This document shows positions 45,500 through 57,793 of a stretch of DNA of 64,000 nucleotides, piece after piece. The stretch lies in assembly GCA_037953625.1 (NCBI GenBank), contig CM075654.1, forward strand, positions 24,669,501-24,733,500, given 5' to 3'. The position numbers were made by a program, and so were the translations under genes. The notes beneath the pieces are model-generated. The model saw nothing but the letters and a program-made list of their open reading frames with translations, was not told the origin of the DNA and made no database searches. This DNA is from Crotalaria pallida (Eukaryota; Streptophyta; Magnoliopsida; Fabales; Fabaceae). Numbering within the stretch: the first letter of the stretch is position 1; each line of letters starts with the position of its first letter.

Positions 45500-46611
45500 C
45501 CCATTCCATGCCTTTATTTCACAAACACACTAAAAATATAACAACACTCATAACTTTTCATCTTCCTATAAGTCAGTTTGGTACTTTAGTTTTTTTTCAC
45601 TGTTTGTAACGTTTCTAACGAACCAGTGTCGGAAAAAATTTTCCAACACGGAATTCTTGAAAAATTATTTTTTCACTGAAATATTTTTCTGAGAGGTATA
45701 AGAAATGGACTAAATTTAGACTTCATATATTGGTTTGCTTTTAGATTGGCACATATCAGGAAGAAAAAAACCAATGAAGAATTCTGAGAGTTATCTTTCG
45801 AATTCTTAAAATTCCGAGTGGTACCTCTCGAAAAAATATTTTAGTGAAATTTTTTTTTCAAGAATCCCGCGTTGGAAATTTTTTCCGACACCAATTCGTC
45901 GGAAACGTTACAAACAATGAAAAAATCCGAAAGTACCAAACTGACTTGTAAAAAGATGAAAAATTATGGATGTTGATATATTTTTAGTATCTTTGTGAAA
46001 TAAAGACATGAAATGAGGTTAGTGTATAGATTCAGCATGAGGAGGAAGATGAAAGGGTTGTAGTTGCTTTGGAGGGAAGAGACGAGGTGTGGGCCGAGGG
46101 TAGTTTCTAGGCTATGAGGATATATAGTTTGTGAGGTTCAAAATATAACATTTTTTTAATAAAAAATATTATTGTCATATCACACATTAAATTGGGGTTT
46201 GAGATACTTTGTGGGGTGTGGAATCTAAGACTCATTAGTATATTTGCTATGTTATTTGTTATCGCCTTATATGGCATATCTACCTATTTTAAAGAGATCA
46301 ATGATATTGTTAAATTTTTTGAAACTTTAAAAAATATTTAGCATTATAATTTTACTCTTTTAACTCACGTTGGATATTTCATAATTGTATTGTTTCACAT
46401 TTATGTATAATGAATAAATAAATTTAAAAAAAATAATAAATGTCTTTTAAAAAATAAAAAATGTTTTATAAATAGAATAGGATGAGAGGGAATATATACT
46501 TCCTTATTCTTAATATAAGAATTTCTTTAAAAAAACAATTCACATCTATCAAGAAAGTTAATTAATTTTATTAGTAATATTGGAAATATGAACATTTCAT
46601 ATGCTTTTTCA

Positions 46612-46990
46612 AAAGAGTAATATATCATATTAGATCCTGATTTTGTGGGCATCGGTCAAATTAGTCTCCGATGTTATCGAAATTTCAAATTAAACCCATA
46701 TCAAGATCGCAAAATGTGAGTCAAATTAATCCTTTCTGTTAGTGGTTCACAAATTCAGGGACTAATTTGACCAATGCTCACAATCTCAATGAATAATTTG
46801 ACATATAGTCCAGAGTCTTTGTTTACATTTTTGGTTGGCCATTTCGCTAGTTCACGTTAAGGATCACTAACATTTATTAACGTCAGGGATTAATGTGACT
46901 CACTTTTTACTATATCAGAGACTAATTTAAAATTTCAAAAATTTCGGGGATTATATCTTAACTTAGATGACGAAATCATTGTTTCCAAAT
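46612..46990. repeat. Long-TIR repeat at the end of unit 1
   Basis: Non-coding element with about 120-bp inverted arms (phrases GGTCAAATTAGTC and GTGAGTCA.ATTAATCC). Its duplicate is at 62227-62596, so it predates the segmental duplication. Confidence 0.65.
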
Positions 46991-47162
46991 GTTTGAGTAA
47001 AGTTCAAGTACCCAAAACACAAAAAATAAATTCGAGGATAAATTAAAAAAAATACCAAAATTCAAGGACTAAAAATTTAAATAAGCGGTAATATTATATT
47101 AAGTTACTAATTAGATATTTGCTTAAGTGTGTTTCTAGTCCTCTGGAACCGGACTATACCCA

Positions 47163-47262
47163 GCATATTCTCGTACAGTGCATCCGGTGGAGGGTGAAGT
47201 GCGTTTCATAGTCACGAGTATTAGCCACCCAGCACATGTAATTCCCCCACTCTCGAATATTC
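47163..47262 (+). promoter_or_regulatory. Two P1BS sites upstream of phosphatase copy 2
   Basis: GCATATTC (47163-47170) and GAATATTC (47255-47262). The first lies about 25 bp inside the duplication boundary, so the duplicated segment just includes both sites. Confidence 0.6.
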
Positions 47263-47573
47263 CTCTTTATTCCCGCGCGTTTTCAGTTCTCTTGGCCTAA
47301 ACCTACCCTACCTTCTCCACCCTCCGATCTTTTAATCAACCTAAAGTTAATCAAATCCAACGATTCAGATCTAACTTTCTTTTTTCTTTTAAAAAATGAA
47401 ATAGAAACTGATTTATTTCCAGGGAACTTTATAATTTCATGGCATCTTTCTCCCTTATCACTTACCAGGAAATATGCAATGTAATATTCCCTTTGGAATC
47501 AAAGATTCCTTTTTTTATTTTTCCTCAATAATTATTATTAATTTTTTTTGTTAATGGCTACATACACGTTCAC

Positions 47574-47581
47574 TATAAATA
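47574..47581 (+). promoter_or_regulatory. TATA box of phosphatase copy 2
   Basis: TATAAATA in the same context as copy 1. Confidence 0.65.
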
Positions 47582-47730
47582 CGCATTCTTCTGTGTGGCT
47601 AATCAATCCAAGCCAAGAAGTGATTTTGAGAGTTGTAAGAGACACCCAAATTCTTGTGAAGGAGGTTTCTTCTCGTACTACTGGGTCATTGAGATTTGAG
47701 ATTTGAGATTTCACCTTTTGTTCAAACAAA

Positions 47731-47887
47731 ATGTCTGGAATAGTAGTTATTTTTGATTTTGACAAGACCATTGTGGATTGTGATAGTGATAATTGGGTCA
47801 TTGATGAGTTGGGTTTCACCGATTTGTTCAATCAGCTCCTTCCCACCATGCCTTGGAATTCTATGATGGTAAATCTTTCATTAAAGC

Positions 47888-47941
<54 letters not shown>

Positions 47942-48197
47942 GAAATTATGAACTATGCATTGTGGAAATTAATAACCGAGTATTTATATTTTTGGGTCAT
48001 GGTTTTATAGGATAGGATGATGATGGAGCTTCATACACAAGGTGTAACCATTGAAGACATTGAGAAGGTTCTTCATAGGATTCCCATACACTCCAGAATA
48101 ATACCTGCACTTAAAGAAGCTCATGCTTTAGGGTATGCCTCTCCCTTTCATTCTTTCTTTTCTATATTTCAATTTTCAATAATAAACAAAGTTCCGC

Positions 48198-48253
<56 letters not shown>

Positions 48254-49930
48254 TTTTGAGGATGAAATTTATGGCGGCATTTGTTAATAATTTCAGGTGT
48301 GACATGAGGATTGTAAGTGATGCAAACGTGTTCTTCATTGAGACAATTTTGAAGCACTTAGGAATAAGGGAATACTTTTCAGAGATTAACACTAACCCAG
48401 GTTATGTTAATGAAGAAGGAAGGTTAAGAATTTTGCCTTACCATGACTTTAACAAAGCTCCCCATGGCTGCAGTTTGTGCCCTCCAAACATGTGCAAGGT
48501 ATATAATCTCTTTTGATCCTTCCTCTGCTTTTCTTTTTCCTTTTTTTAAACGATTTTTTTTTTTTTAATAAAAAAGTAAAAACTCTTATGATTTGTCAAA
48601 ATCATAGTGAAAAAATTACTCGAGTTAATTCTCATTTGATTGCCTTTTTTTAATTAAAATATGACTCTTGTTCCCTCCGTTTCACTTTAAGTGTTTTTTT
48701 AACATCAAAATTTTGTTTTAAAACAAGTGTCTTTCTATCAAATTTAGGCAACATTTAATACTGTTTTTCCTTATTTATCCTTACATTTAATATTGTTTTA
48801 GTTTTGAAATTTGTAATACTAGTAATTATGCATTGACAAAATAAAAATATTAAATAGGTGTATTTTTGACAAAATACACATAAAACTTACAGTAATTATC
48901 ATAATTGAAACTTTTCTTAATCTATGTGCAAAAGTCTAAAAAGATACTTTAAAGTGAAACGAAGGAGTAATAAACAATTGATTTTCATACGTACAAGTTT
49001 CTTCATATTGCTTTCAAGTTGATCTTGGCTGAATATAGCGTCTTATACAAATTATTATGGTATAATTTTGATATATCTATGTTTAGCATAGGTGCTTACG
49101 TGACTAATATGACTTCTTCCTATGGCACCGGAATGTTGTTTCCTGATGTCTGCTTATCTAATCCAACACTCAGCAACCAATGGATTTTATATATTTTCTT
49201 TCTTTTTTATAGCAGCCAATGGATTTAATGGAAATAGAAAATAGTAAAGAACCAACATGGCTCGATCTCGCTTAAGCAAGCTCGAGTTCGAGTCCTTGCG
49301 AATGTGTAAATACATGTTGGGAGACTCACCTGTCATAGCCAGGCACACGACCCGCGTCCAAATGTATTTAGGTAGTACTTAGGGAACCGGGTGGCAAAAA
49401 AAATTAGTAAAGAATATTTCTGACCTAGGCCCACCATTTAGTTTAAATTAAAATAATTTAAAGACCAATAAGTAAAAAAAAAAGAATTTAAGTTTATGAA
49501 CTGAATGCAGAGTTTCATCTTTTGGCAATTCGTATGTATTTAATTAATTATAATTATATATTTTCCATTACAGGGTCTAATCATAGATAAAATCCAAAAT
49601 TCAATGTACACCGAAGATAATAAGAGGTTCATCTATCTTGGTGATGGAGCGGGTGACTACTGTCCAAGTTTGAGGCTCAAAGAGAGAGATTTTATGATGC
49701 CAAGGAAGAACTTTCCAGTGTGGGACTTGATATGCAAAGACCCTTCGCTTCTCAAGGCTGAAATCCATGGCTGGAGTGATGGTGAAGAGCTAGAGCAAGT
49801 TTTATTGCATTTGATTAACAAAATTAACATGGACATAAACTCTCAGTTCATCTCACCTGATTGCAAGCTACACATTTTATCTGTCTCTGCTCCCGAGGCT
49901 TTGCCTAAAGTTCTCTCAGTTAGACCTTAA
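47731..49930 (+). CDS. PECP1-like: HAD-superfamily phosphatase, PS2/PECP1-like, copy 2
   Basis: Exons 47731-47868, 48011-48132, 48297-48498 and 49574-49930, each the same length as in copy 1, give 272 aa with no stop. It differs from copy 1 at six residues (V7I, P74S, E159D, S249P, Q254H, S260A). None falls in the catalytic motifs DFDKT, SDAN, K154 or GDGAGD, so both copies should be active if expressed. Four changes lie outside the conserved core, three of them in the C-terminal tail. Intron 3 gained a MITE and a SINE; introns 1 and 2 carry expanded TTA repeats. Role as for copy 1. Confidence 0.93.
47889..47941. repeat. (TTA)n in intron 1 of copy 2
   Basis: About 17 repeats; copy 1 has only about five at the matching site (40983-41001). 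Confidence 0.9.
48201..48253. repeat. (TTA)n in intron 2 of copy 2
   Basis: About 17 repeats close to the 3' splice site; copy 1 has a short, impure tract here (41250-41264). Confidence 0.9.
48671..48967. mobile_element. Stowaway-like MITE in intron 3 of copy 2
   Basis: 297 bp; TIRs TTCCCTCCGTTTCACTTTAA against CTCCTTCGTTTCACTTTAAA; TG/TA flanks (the left TA is mutated). Absent from copy 1, where CTCTTAATAAAC is continuous. Confidence 0.88.
49252..49404 (+). mobile_element. SINE in intron 3 of copy 2
   Basis: 153 bp with a B box GAGTTCGAGTCC and an A-rich end, flanked by TAGTAAAGAA (49242-49251 and 49405-49414). Copy 1 has a single TAGTAAAGAA, the exact empty site. Confidence 0.92.
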
Positions 49931-50169
49931 TTTCTAGTTTAGTATCTTTACAAATGTAGCATAACTCATATAGTGCTTTTCCTTTTTTTTTTTGGCTGAT
50001 TGATCTTTGATCAATCTTTCCTAAAGTTGCTGGTGTTGGAAATGGTCCAAGATGGACAGCTATAATTCTATCAAAATATGATTGTAAGTATGTTTTACAA
50101 CAACCTAAAGATTGGTCAGTTTAGCAACCAAGTAAATTGTGCATCTTGATCTTACCTTTTTTCTAGTAT

Positions 50170-51043
50170 TGTAAATGCCCAATTTTGTCCGGGGTTCAAA
50201 TTGAAATTATAAAAAAAAAAAAAAGATTCATTTCTTTTTCTACAAAACAAGAACCCCAACCCCAAATCACTACACAAATCTTCCCTCAATCTTCTAAAAC
50301 TTGCTTCAATTTTCAACCAAATAAATTTTCTAACTCCAAATTGATTCCAATCCTTTCTCTCCCAAAATCATTCAATCCCTAATTAATTATTCTTGAAACC
50401 CAACCCAAAATCCGTTAGAAATCAAATAAGAATTTGAATTTGATTGTCCCTCAACTTCCGTTTGCAATTTTTGGACTAAGATCAAAGGGTTGGAGTCCTA
50501 TAAATAGATCGAGGAAGACGCACAAAAGGGAGGAGGCAAACACGAAAAAATAGCGAATGATTCTGAAATTAGATCTTTGGGAAATATTCATAGGTTTGAG
50601 ACATTCTTAATCATTTTTTACTCATTGTACAAAAAATATATAGATTCAATGAAACCTTGTGTTATTATTGCCATTGTTACTATGTTTTTTTTTAATTATG
50701 GATGTGGTTGTTATTGCCTCTCTATTGCGTATACTACTGCTAATACGTTGCTGCTGTTGCAGCTGATGTATTTTATCGTTTATTTATTTATTTTTATTAA
50801 TCCTTTTTATTTTATTTTATTCTGTAAAACATGTATTGTTATTATTGTTTAGTGATAGAAGTGGTACCGTACGTTCTTTAGTTCTTAGCAATGGTAATAA
50901 TCACTTAAAAGTAATTGCAAAATATAGGAGAACTGTATATGACGCATCCCACTCGGGAATTTTAATCAAAACTAGTATAAAACTCATGGGTATGGCATCT
51001 TTTGCTAGGTACTAGCACCAATTCATGATGGTTAATTTTTGTA

Positions 51044-51081
<38 letters not shown>

Positions 51082-51960
51082 GAGATCATGTTGAGGATAA
51101 TTTGGATTGTTTTTTTCTTTTAGTTTTTTTTAATGATGTTCTTGACGAGACGTTAAGCGTCACTAGTAGTTGATTTAGCCGTGACGGCTTATCGACATTT
51201 TTTTGTCATTATTTTTTTATCATCATCATCATTATTACTATTATTATCATTATCATCATCATCATTATTAATACATAAACTAAATTAATAATTCTTATAT
51301 ATATTGTTAACATTAATTATTTTATATTATTAATTATCTTCTTTTAAAATTAAATAGATTCGAGTGATGTCTTTGGCAAAACGTGAAGCTTCATTCACAA
51401 ATGGTTTAGCCGTGACGGCTTACTAATGTATTTATTATTATCATTATCATTATCATTTTATTACTATTATTATTATTATTATTATTATTATATAAAGGTG
51501 CGATCTATAAAAAGGTCCAAGAGAAATTAAGTTCTTATAGATATATTGTTAGCTTATACTCTTTAAAGGTGAAATTAGTGTTTTTATAGTAATTAAATAT
51601 TTTGACATAGTGATGTCTTTGGCAAGACGCCGAGTCTCACTCATGATTAGTTTAGCCGCGACGACTTACTGATGTGTTTTCTGTTTAGGGAGAAATAAAT
51701 TTATTCTTAATACTTTTTAGGGGTAAAATAAATATTTTTAAGGTATTTGAAACTTTGCACAATTAACTTAAGGTACCATTTATAGAATGGGCGATGTAGG
51801 GTGCTAACACCTTCCTTACTCGTAAACGACTCCCGAGCTCAATCTCATCATTTTTAAAGACCAGTTTCCTAAATAAAAAGGTTTTCCCAATATTTTCCAT
51901 TTTAATAAATTTTGGTGGCGACTGCATTATTTTTTCGCGGCGCCCAGACTGGTCGCGACA
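50170..51960 (+). mobile_element. Solo LTR, 1.79 kb
   Basis: TGTAAATGCC...GGTCGCGACA with the perfect duplication AGTAT (50165-50169 and 51961-51965). The empty site is present in unit 1. It has no gag or pol. A GGTGGCGACT phrase near its end recalls the LTR/primer-site border of Ogre-like gypsy elements, so the family is probably Ty3/gypsy. Internally it has a module repeated three times and several ATT/ATC microsatellites. The 65-codon ORF near 50185 has no protein character. Confidence 0.85.
51133..51675 (+). repeat. Three-fold module inside the solo LTR
   Basis: A block of about 60 bp with GATGT.TT.....GACG and TTTAGCCGTGACGGCTTA-like text occurs at about 51133, 51367 and 51613 (period about 240 bp). 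Copies 1 and 2 are followed by an ATT/ATC microsatellite. Confidence 0.78.
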
Positions 51961-51988
51961 AGTATGAATACATCAAATTAGTATATTT

Positions 51989-53598
51989 TGTAAGTTCCAT
52001 TGAGAATGTTTTGATAATGACAAAAGGCTTTGAACAAAGCTACAAATGTGTTGATCAAGTTCAAGCTCAACAAGCAAACAACACTCAACAAAGGATGAAG
52101 AGAGAGCAAGCTCATGAAGACTTAGTTTGAGTATAATTGTAATATCTTTAGCTTGAGTCTTTTATTTTGATGAGTTTGGGTAGAGTATTTAGAGGGTAGT
52201 GAATCTCTATCAAGGTCATGATTATATCATAATTTGAGTTTTCACTTAACCTAAAATCAATAGGTGGCTTAAAGGTTTGAAAGAAAAGGTTTAGTTTTGA
52301 GAAAACAAGTTTTTAAGTGATTTGAACTATCTTAATCGATTAAGACTAATCATAATCGATTAACATTCTCAAAGTTACAGTGCTTAATCGATTAAAACAT
52401 GTTGTAATTGATTAAGGCCTGTAAAACTGGTTTTTAAAATATGTTTTTCACTTCTCAAAATCAGTGTTTAAGTTTCCTAACTTTTGGGTATTCTATATAA
52501 ACCTTTTCCTAACCTTCGTGAATTATTAGATTGAACTAACATCATTTTCATATTCATTTTTAAAAAGATCAAGCCACACTATTCTCTCTCAATTTCATAA
52601 GATCAAAGCTTTCTATTTTATATTTTTTGATAAAGAATCTTGGAATCTCTTATGTGATATTGTCATAGCTATTGAAAGAGATTCATAGGATTGTTATGGT
52701 TTTCATTTGAGTTGTAATCTTTGCAAGAGACAAGTCATCTACAACAAAAGAAGAAGCCTTGGTGTGTCGATTATCATCAAGCAAGTTCAAATTGAAGAAG
52801 AAGTCTTGGTGGTTCATCAAGCAAAGTGAAGTCTTGTTGTGAGGTATCAACGAGCAAAGCGAAGACTTGTTGTGTGGAGTTATCAACAAGCAAAGGGTAG
52901 AGGTTAGATTAGAGGGTCAATAGGATTGCAAAACAAGAGTGTGGTGTATCTCTTGGAGGCTATCAAGAAGGGAGTCTTGAGAGGCATTTGTTTGTAATTT
53001 GAGAACTCTAATTCCTCATAGTGAAGAATCTCTCTTGGTTGAAGAGGGGACTGGATGTAGCTTTCAAGTGGATGAAAGTGAACCAGGATAAATCACTGTG
53101 CCGTATCCCTAAACCCTTAACTCTTACATTCTTGTCATTTCATATGTTCTTGGTTGTAAACCTAGAAAAGAGTGATTTTTCATAAGTGATTGAATTGAAT
53201 CTTAATTGTGCAAATTGATTTGGGAAAATCATTTTCATAACCTAGGTAATCAATAAGAATATTGGTGTTAATCCTTTCCGCTGAATCTCTGATCATACAT
53301 GTTAATTGATTGATTTTCGTATTCGATTGAAAAGTGATTTTTCATATTTAAGCAGTGCTTAATCGATTAGGACAAGCTTTAATCGATTAACATTTTGTAT
53401 ACATTCTGGCCTTAATCGATTAAGACACAGTTTAATCGATTAAGAGCTGAGCTTTTTGCAAAAATCATTCGTTTTGATTGTTTCGATTCATTTCTGTCGA
53501 AAATCTTTCAAGGTTTCTTAAACACCTATTCAACCCCCCCTTCTAGGTGTTCTCCTAGGGTTCCTTAGTTGTTTCAACCACCAATTGCGGTTTCCTCA
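51989..53598 (+). repeat. Array LTR A
   Basis: TGTAAGTTCC...GGTTTCCTCA. TATA-like TATATAAA at 52494-52501. Palindrome clusters TTAATCGATTAA near 52335-52410 and 53350-53450. Confidence 0.9.
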
Positions 53599-53600
53599 AT

Positions 53601-53612
53601 TGGTATCAGAGC
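53601..53612 (+). promoter_or_regulatory. Primer binding site, array unit 1
   Basis: TGGTATCAGAGC two bases after LTR A; initiator-Met tRNA type. Confidence 0.93.
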
Positions 53613-53668
53613 TCGGTCGAAAGACACGAGCATAAGAGCTTTTTCGTAAAGATCCTTAAGTAACCGCA

Positions 53669-55453
53669 ATGGGTTCTACGAATCCCTTTGGTGGTGAAGG
53701 TGCTTCGATAAGTCGTCATCCACTATTTAATGGTGAGGGATACACTTATTGGAAAGTAAGAATGAAAATCTTTATCCAAGCCATAGATAGTGAAATTTGG
53801 AAAGCAATAGAAAAAGGTCCTCATATCCCCTCTAGTTTAGTTGAAGGTGTAGCACAATTGACCCCCGAGGACAAGTGGAATGATGATGATAGAAAGAAAG
53901 TTCAATATGATTTTAAAGCAAAAAATATCATCACCTCCGCTTTATCCTATGACGAATTCTTTAGAGTTTCACAATGTGCTAGTGCTAAGGAAATGTGGGA
54001 CACTCTTCAAGTGACTCGTGAAGGAACTAGTGAGGTTAGGAGAGCTAGATTGAATGTTTTGATGCGTGAATATGAATTGTTTCAAATGCTTCCAAATGAA
54101 TCTATTAATGATATGCAAAAACGTTTTACTCATATTATTAACCATTTACTTGCTCTTGGTAAGACTTTCTTACAAGGTGAACTTACTAAGAAAGTGTTGA
54201 GTTGTTTGGATAGGAATTGGAAACCAAAAGTAACGGCTATTGTAGAATCTAAAAATTTGGATGCTATGGATCTCGCAACACTTTTTGGAAAGCTTCAAGA
54301 ACATGAAATGGAGCTTGTACGTTTGAATATGCATGAAGAGTCGGATAAGAACAAAGGAAGAAAAGGAATTGCTCTCAAAGTCAATAGATCATATAAAAAG
54401 AAAGAGAGTTCTGATGATGATGATAGTGAAGATTCCGATTCGGATGTTGATGAAAAAGAGATGAAACTTTTACTAAAGAAGTTTAACAAGTTTCTAAGGA
54501 GAAAAGGAAGGTTGAACAAAGACAAAGGTAAAGAGAAGAATTCCCCACACTACAAGACCAAGATAACTAAAGAAGGAGTAGTTTGCCATGAATGCGGAAA
54601 ACTCGGTCATCTCAAGTACTCATGCTCTAAGTATCTCAAGAAGAAGGAGAAAGAAAAGAAAAATTCAAAACATAAAAGGGCATACATCGTTTGGGATGAT
54701 GAAGAAGAGAAGAAAAGCACATCAAGTAGTTCTTCGGATGATGAATAAGTCGCTAATCTCAACTTGCTTGTTCAATTAGATGAAGAAGAAAGTTCAAATG
54801 ATGAATCAAGTGAACAAAGCGAGGATAGCGATGTAAGTCATACTAAATCCGAAATTTCTTCTAAATATGAATTGTTATATAATGCTTATGAAGAAATGCA
54901 TGAACATTTTGAAAAACTAGCTTTGAAAAACATTGAAAGAAAGAAGCTCATTTTGAAACATCAATAAGAGATTTTAGATCTTCAAAAACAAGTTGATGAG
55001 CTTAATCTTGAAAATGAAACCCTTGATCTCATATATGCTAGTTCTTCTTGTGATTGTGCTAGTAGATTGAATATTGTGGTTGATTGTGAGAATTGCAAGT
55101 TGCTTAAAGATGAAAATGCTATTTTGAAAAATAAGCTTGCAAGTTTCACAAGTGGTGATATTAGATTGCACACATTGTTAAATTTTCAAAAAGGAAATTC
55201 AAACAAGTTTGGTTTGGGTTATACTAATGCTAAGAGTAAATCTCATAGAAATGTTGTTGATTTTTCTAAAGTTGATTTTTCAAATGCACCAACATGTTTC
55301 TATTGTGGTACTCATGGACATACTTCAAATGTATGTTATATTAAAGTGCATGGTATACCTAAAGGAAATTTTGTTTGGGTTAGGAAGGGTGAGAGTCCCT
55401 TAACTAACAAAAATGGATCCAAAACCATTTGGATACCAAAAGGAAAAGCATGA
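53669..55453 (+). pseudogene. gag of array unit 1 (two nonsense codons)
   Basis: MGSTNPFGGEGAS start, UBN2-type domain, zinc knuckle CHECGKLGHLKYSC (intact, unlike element 1), acidic coiled-coil stretch and second knuckle CFYCGTHGHTSNVC. TAA at 54746-54748 replaces a glutamate and TAA at 54965-54967 a glutamine, judged against unit 2. The frame is otherwise continuous for about 594 codons. A product ending at 54748 would keep the capsid-like part and the first knuckle. Confidence 0.9.
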
Positions 55454-55524
55454 TTGTTTTGTAGGTATGATTGAAGAGCAAAGGGCTTATAAGTGTTATT
55501 CATTCATTTGTTTCTTCACGTCTC

Positions 55525-55900
55525 AAGAGAATGTTCTACAATTTGGTACAATTGATTTGTTGGATTTTGACAATTGTAGTTTTCTCAATTGGTCGGTATT
55601 TCTTCTACAAAACTCATAATTAGTATCATTGTGTGATCATTAGATGTTTATCATGCTATTGATGTTATTGTGATATTTCTTTACAATTGATATCTTACTT
55701 TGTTAAGTGATATTATGACCTTATTAGTCTCAATTGGTATCATATTTCATTGTCATTTTTCTTGCCAATTGGTATCACATTTCAAAGTATAGTTCTTGTG
55801 TTTTTCAATTGGTATCAATGTTGTGAAGAAATTATCATTGATTTCTCTATTTTGGCTTAGCATTTTATATTTCAATTGGTATATATTACTTTTTGATAAT
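55525..55900 (+). repeat. PBS-like motif field, array unit 1
   Basis: CAATTGGTATCA and variants recur near 55731, 55767, 55817 and 55875, as after gag in element 1. Confidence 0.72.
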
Positions 55901-56103
55901 GCCAAAAGGGGGAGATAGGGTTGTTTTGTTGTTTTTATATAGGTTGAGCTAAGTTGTTGAAGATAGGGGGAGAATCAAGATTCTATCGATAGGATTTCAA
56001 ATATCAAAAGCATTTATTGAGGGGGAGCATGTTTCTCACCAAGTGATCAAATGGTTCAAGCATCAACAACTTCGAACAACTTCAAAACATGTTTGTCATA
56101 TTC

Positions 56104-56117
56104 AAAAAGGGGGAGAT
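56104..56117 (+). promoter_or_regulatory. Polypurine tract, array unit 1
   Basis: AAAAAGGGGGAGAT directly before LTR B. Confidence 0.88.
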
Positions 56118-57723
56118 TGTAAGTTCCATTGAGAATGTTTTGATAATGACAAAAGGTTTTGAACAAAGCTACAAATGTGTTGATCAAGTTCAAGCTCAAC
56201 AAGCAAACAACACTCAACAAAGGATGAAGAGAGAGCAAACTCATGAAGACTTAGTTTGAGTATAATTGTAATATCTTTATCTTGAGTCTTTTATTTTGAT
56301 GAGTTTGGGTAGAGTATTTAGAGGGTAGTGAATCTCTATCAAGGTCATGATTATATCATAATTTGAGTTTTCACTTAACCTAAAATCAATAGGTGGCTTA
56401 AAGGTTTGAAAGAAAAGGTTTAGTTTTGAGAAAACAAGTTTTTAAGTGATTTGAACTATCTTAATCGATTAAGACTAATCATAATCGATTAACATTCTCA
56501 AAGTTACAATGCTTAATCGATTAAGACATGTTGTATTCGATTAAGGCCTGTAAAACTGGTTTTTAAAATACGTTTTTCACTTCTCAAAATCAGTGTTTAA
56601 GTTTCCTAGCTTTTGGGTATTCTATATAAACCTTTTCCTAACCTTTGTGAATTATTAGATTGAACTAACATCATTTTCATATTCATTTTTAAAAAGATCA
56701 AGCCACACTATTCTCTCTCAATTTCATAAGATCAAAGCTTTCTATTTTATATTTTTTGATAAAGAATCTTGGAATCTCTTATGTGATATTGTCATAGCTA
56801 TTGAAAGAGATTCATAGGATTGTTATGCTTTTCATTTGAGTTGTAATCTTTGCAAGAGGCAAGTCATCTACAACAAAAGAAGAAGCCTTGGTGTGTCGAT
56901 TATCATCAAGCAAGTTCAAATTGAAGAAGTCTTGGTGGTTCATCAAGCAAAGTGAAGTCTTGTTGTGAGGTATCAACGAGCAAAGCGAAGACTTGTTGTG
57001 TGGAGTTATCAACAAGCAAAGGGTAGAGGTTATATTAGAGGGTCAATAGGATTGCAAAACAAGAGTGTGGTGTATCTCTTGGAGGCTATCAAGAAGGGAG
57101 TCTTGAGAGGCATTTGTTTGTAATTTGAGAACTCTAATTCCTCATAGTGAAGAATCTCTCTTGGTTGAAGAGGGGACTGGATGTAGCTTTCAAGTGGATG
57201 AAAGTGAACCAGGATAAATCACTGTGCCGTATCTCTAAACCCTTAACTCTTACATTCTTGTCATTTCATATGTTCTTGGTTGTAAACCTAGAAAAGAGTG
57301 ATTTTTCATAAGTGATTGAATTGAATCTTAATTGTGCAAATTGATTTGGGAAAATCATTTTCATAACCTAGGTAATCAATAAGAATATTGGTGTTAATCC
57401 TTTCCTCTGAATCTCTGATCATACATGTTAATTGATTGATTTTTGTATTCGATTGAAAAGTGATTTTTCAAATTTAAGCAGTGCTTAATCGATTAGGACA
57501 AGCTTTAATCGATTAACATTTTGTATACATTCTGGTCTTAATCGATTAAGACACAGTTTAATCGATTAAGAGCTGAGCTTTTTGCAAAAATCATTCGTTT
57601 TGATTGTTTCGATTCGTTTCTGTCGAAAATCTTTCAAGGTTTCTTAAACACCTATTCAACCCCCCTTCTAGGTGTTCTCCTTGGGTTCCTTAGTTGTTTC
57701 AACCACCAATTGCGGTTTCCTCA
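56118..57723 (+). repeat. Array LTR B (shared middle LTR)
   Basis: Serves as 3' LTR of unit 1 and 5' LTR of unit 2. About 20 differences from LTR A by eye. Confidence 0.9.
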
Positions 57724-57725
57724 AT

Positions 57726-57737
57726 TGGTATCAGAGC
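57726..57737 (+). promoter_or_regulatory. Primer binding site, array unit 2
   Basis: TGGTATCAGAGC two bases after LTR B. Confidence 0.93.
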
Positions 57738-57793
57738 TCGGTCGAAAGACACGAGCATAAGAGCTTTTTTGTAAAGATCCTTAAGTAACCGCA

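Larger units (their letters stand above)
44525..46233. mobile_element. Mutator-like foldback element
   Basis: Ends GAGTCTTAGATTCC and its inverse, with arms of about 400-440 bp that pair almost throughout around a centre near 45750. The left arm is split by a hAT element. The flanking 9-bp repeat is ATTAATATA (44516-44524) and ATTAGTATA (46234-46242). The empty site ATTAGTATA is single-copy in unit 2 (51977-51985). Non-coding. Confidence 0.75.
40238..46990 (+). repeat. Tandem duplication unit 1
   Basis: Homology with unit 2 starts at CTCTAGAACCGGAC (about 40237; CTCTGGAACCGGAC at about 47141). It covers promoter, gene and 3' flank, and ends in the inverted-repeat element at about 46990 (unit 2: 62596). 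The net duplicated length, after removing insertions, is roughly 3.3-3.6 kb. Confidence 0.88.

Noticed and set aside
47538..47831. Minus-strand ORF over exon 1 of phosphatase copy 2
   Set aside because: Shadow of the real exon; not preserved as an ORF of the same length in copy 1.
50185..50382. Small plus-strand ORF near the left end of the solo LTR
   Set aside because: Composition matches the surrounding AT-rich LTR and there is no homologue in the window.
54295..54525. Minus-strand serine-rich ORFs opposite gag (also 19301 and 58419)
   Set aside because: They are conserved only because they mirror the acidic and lysine-rich gag codons on the other strand.
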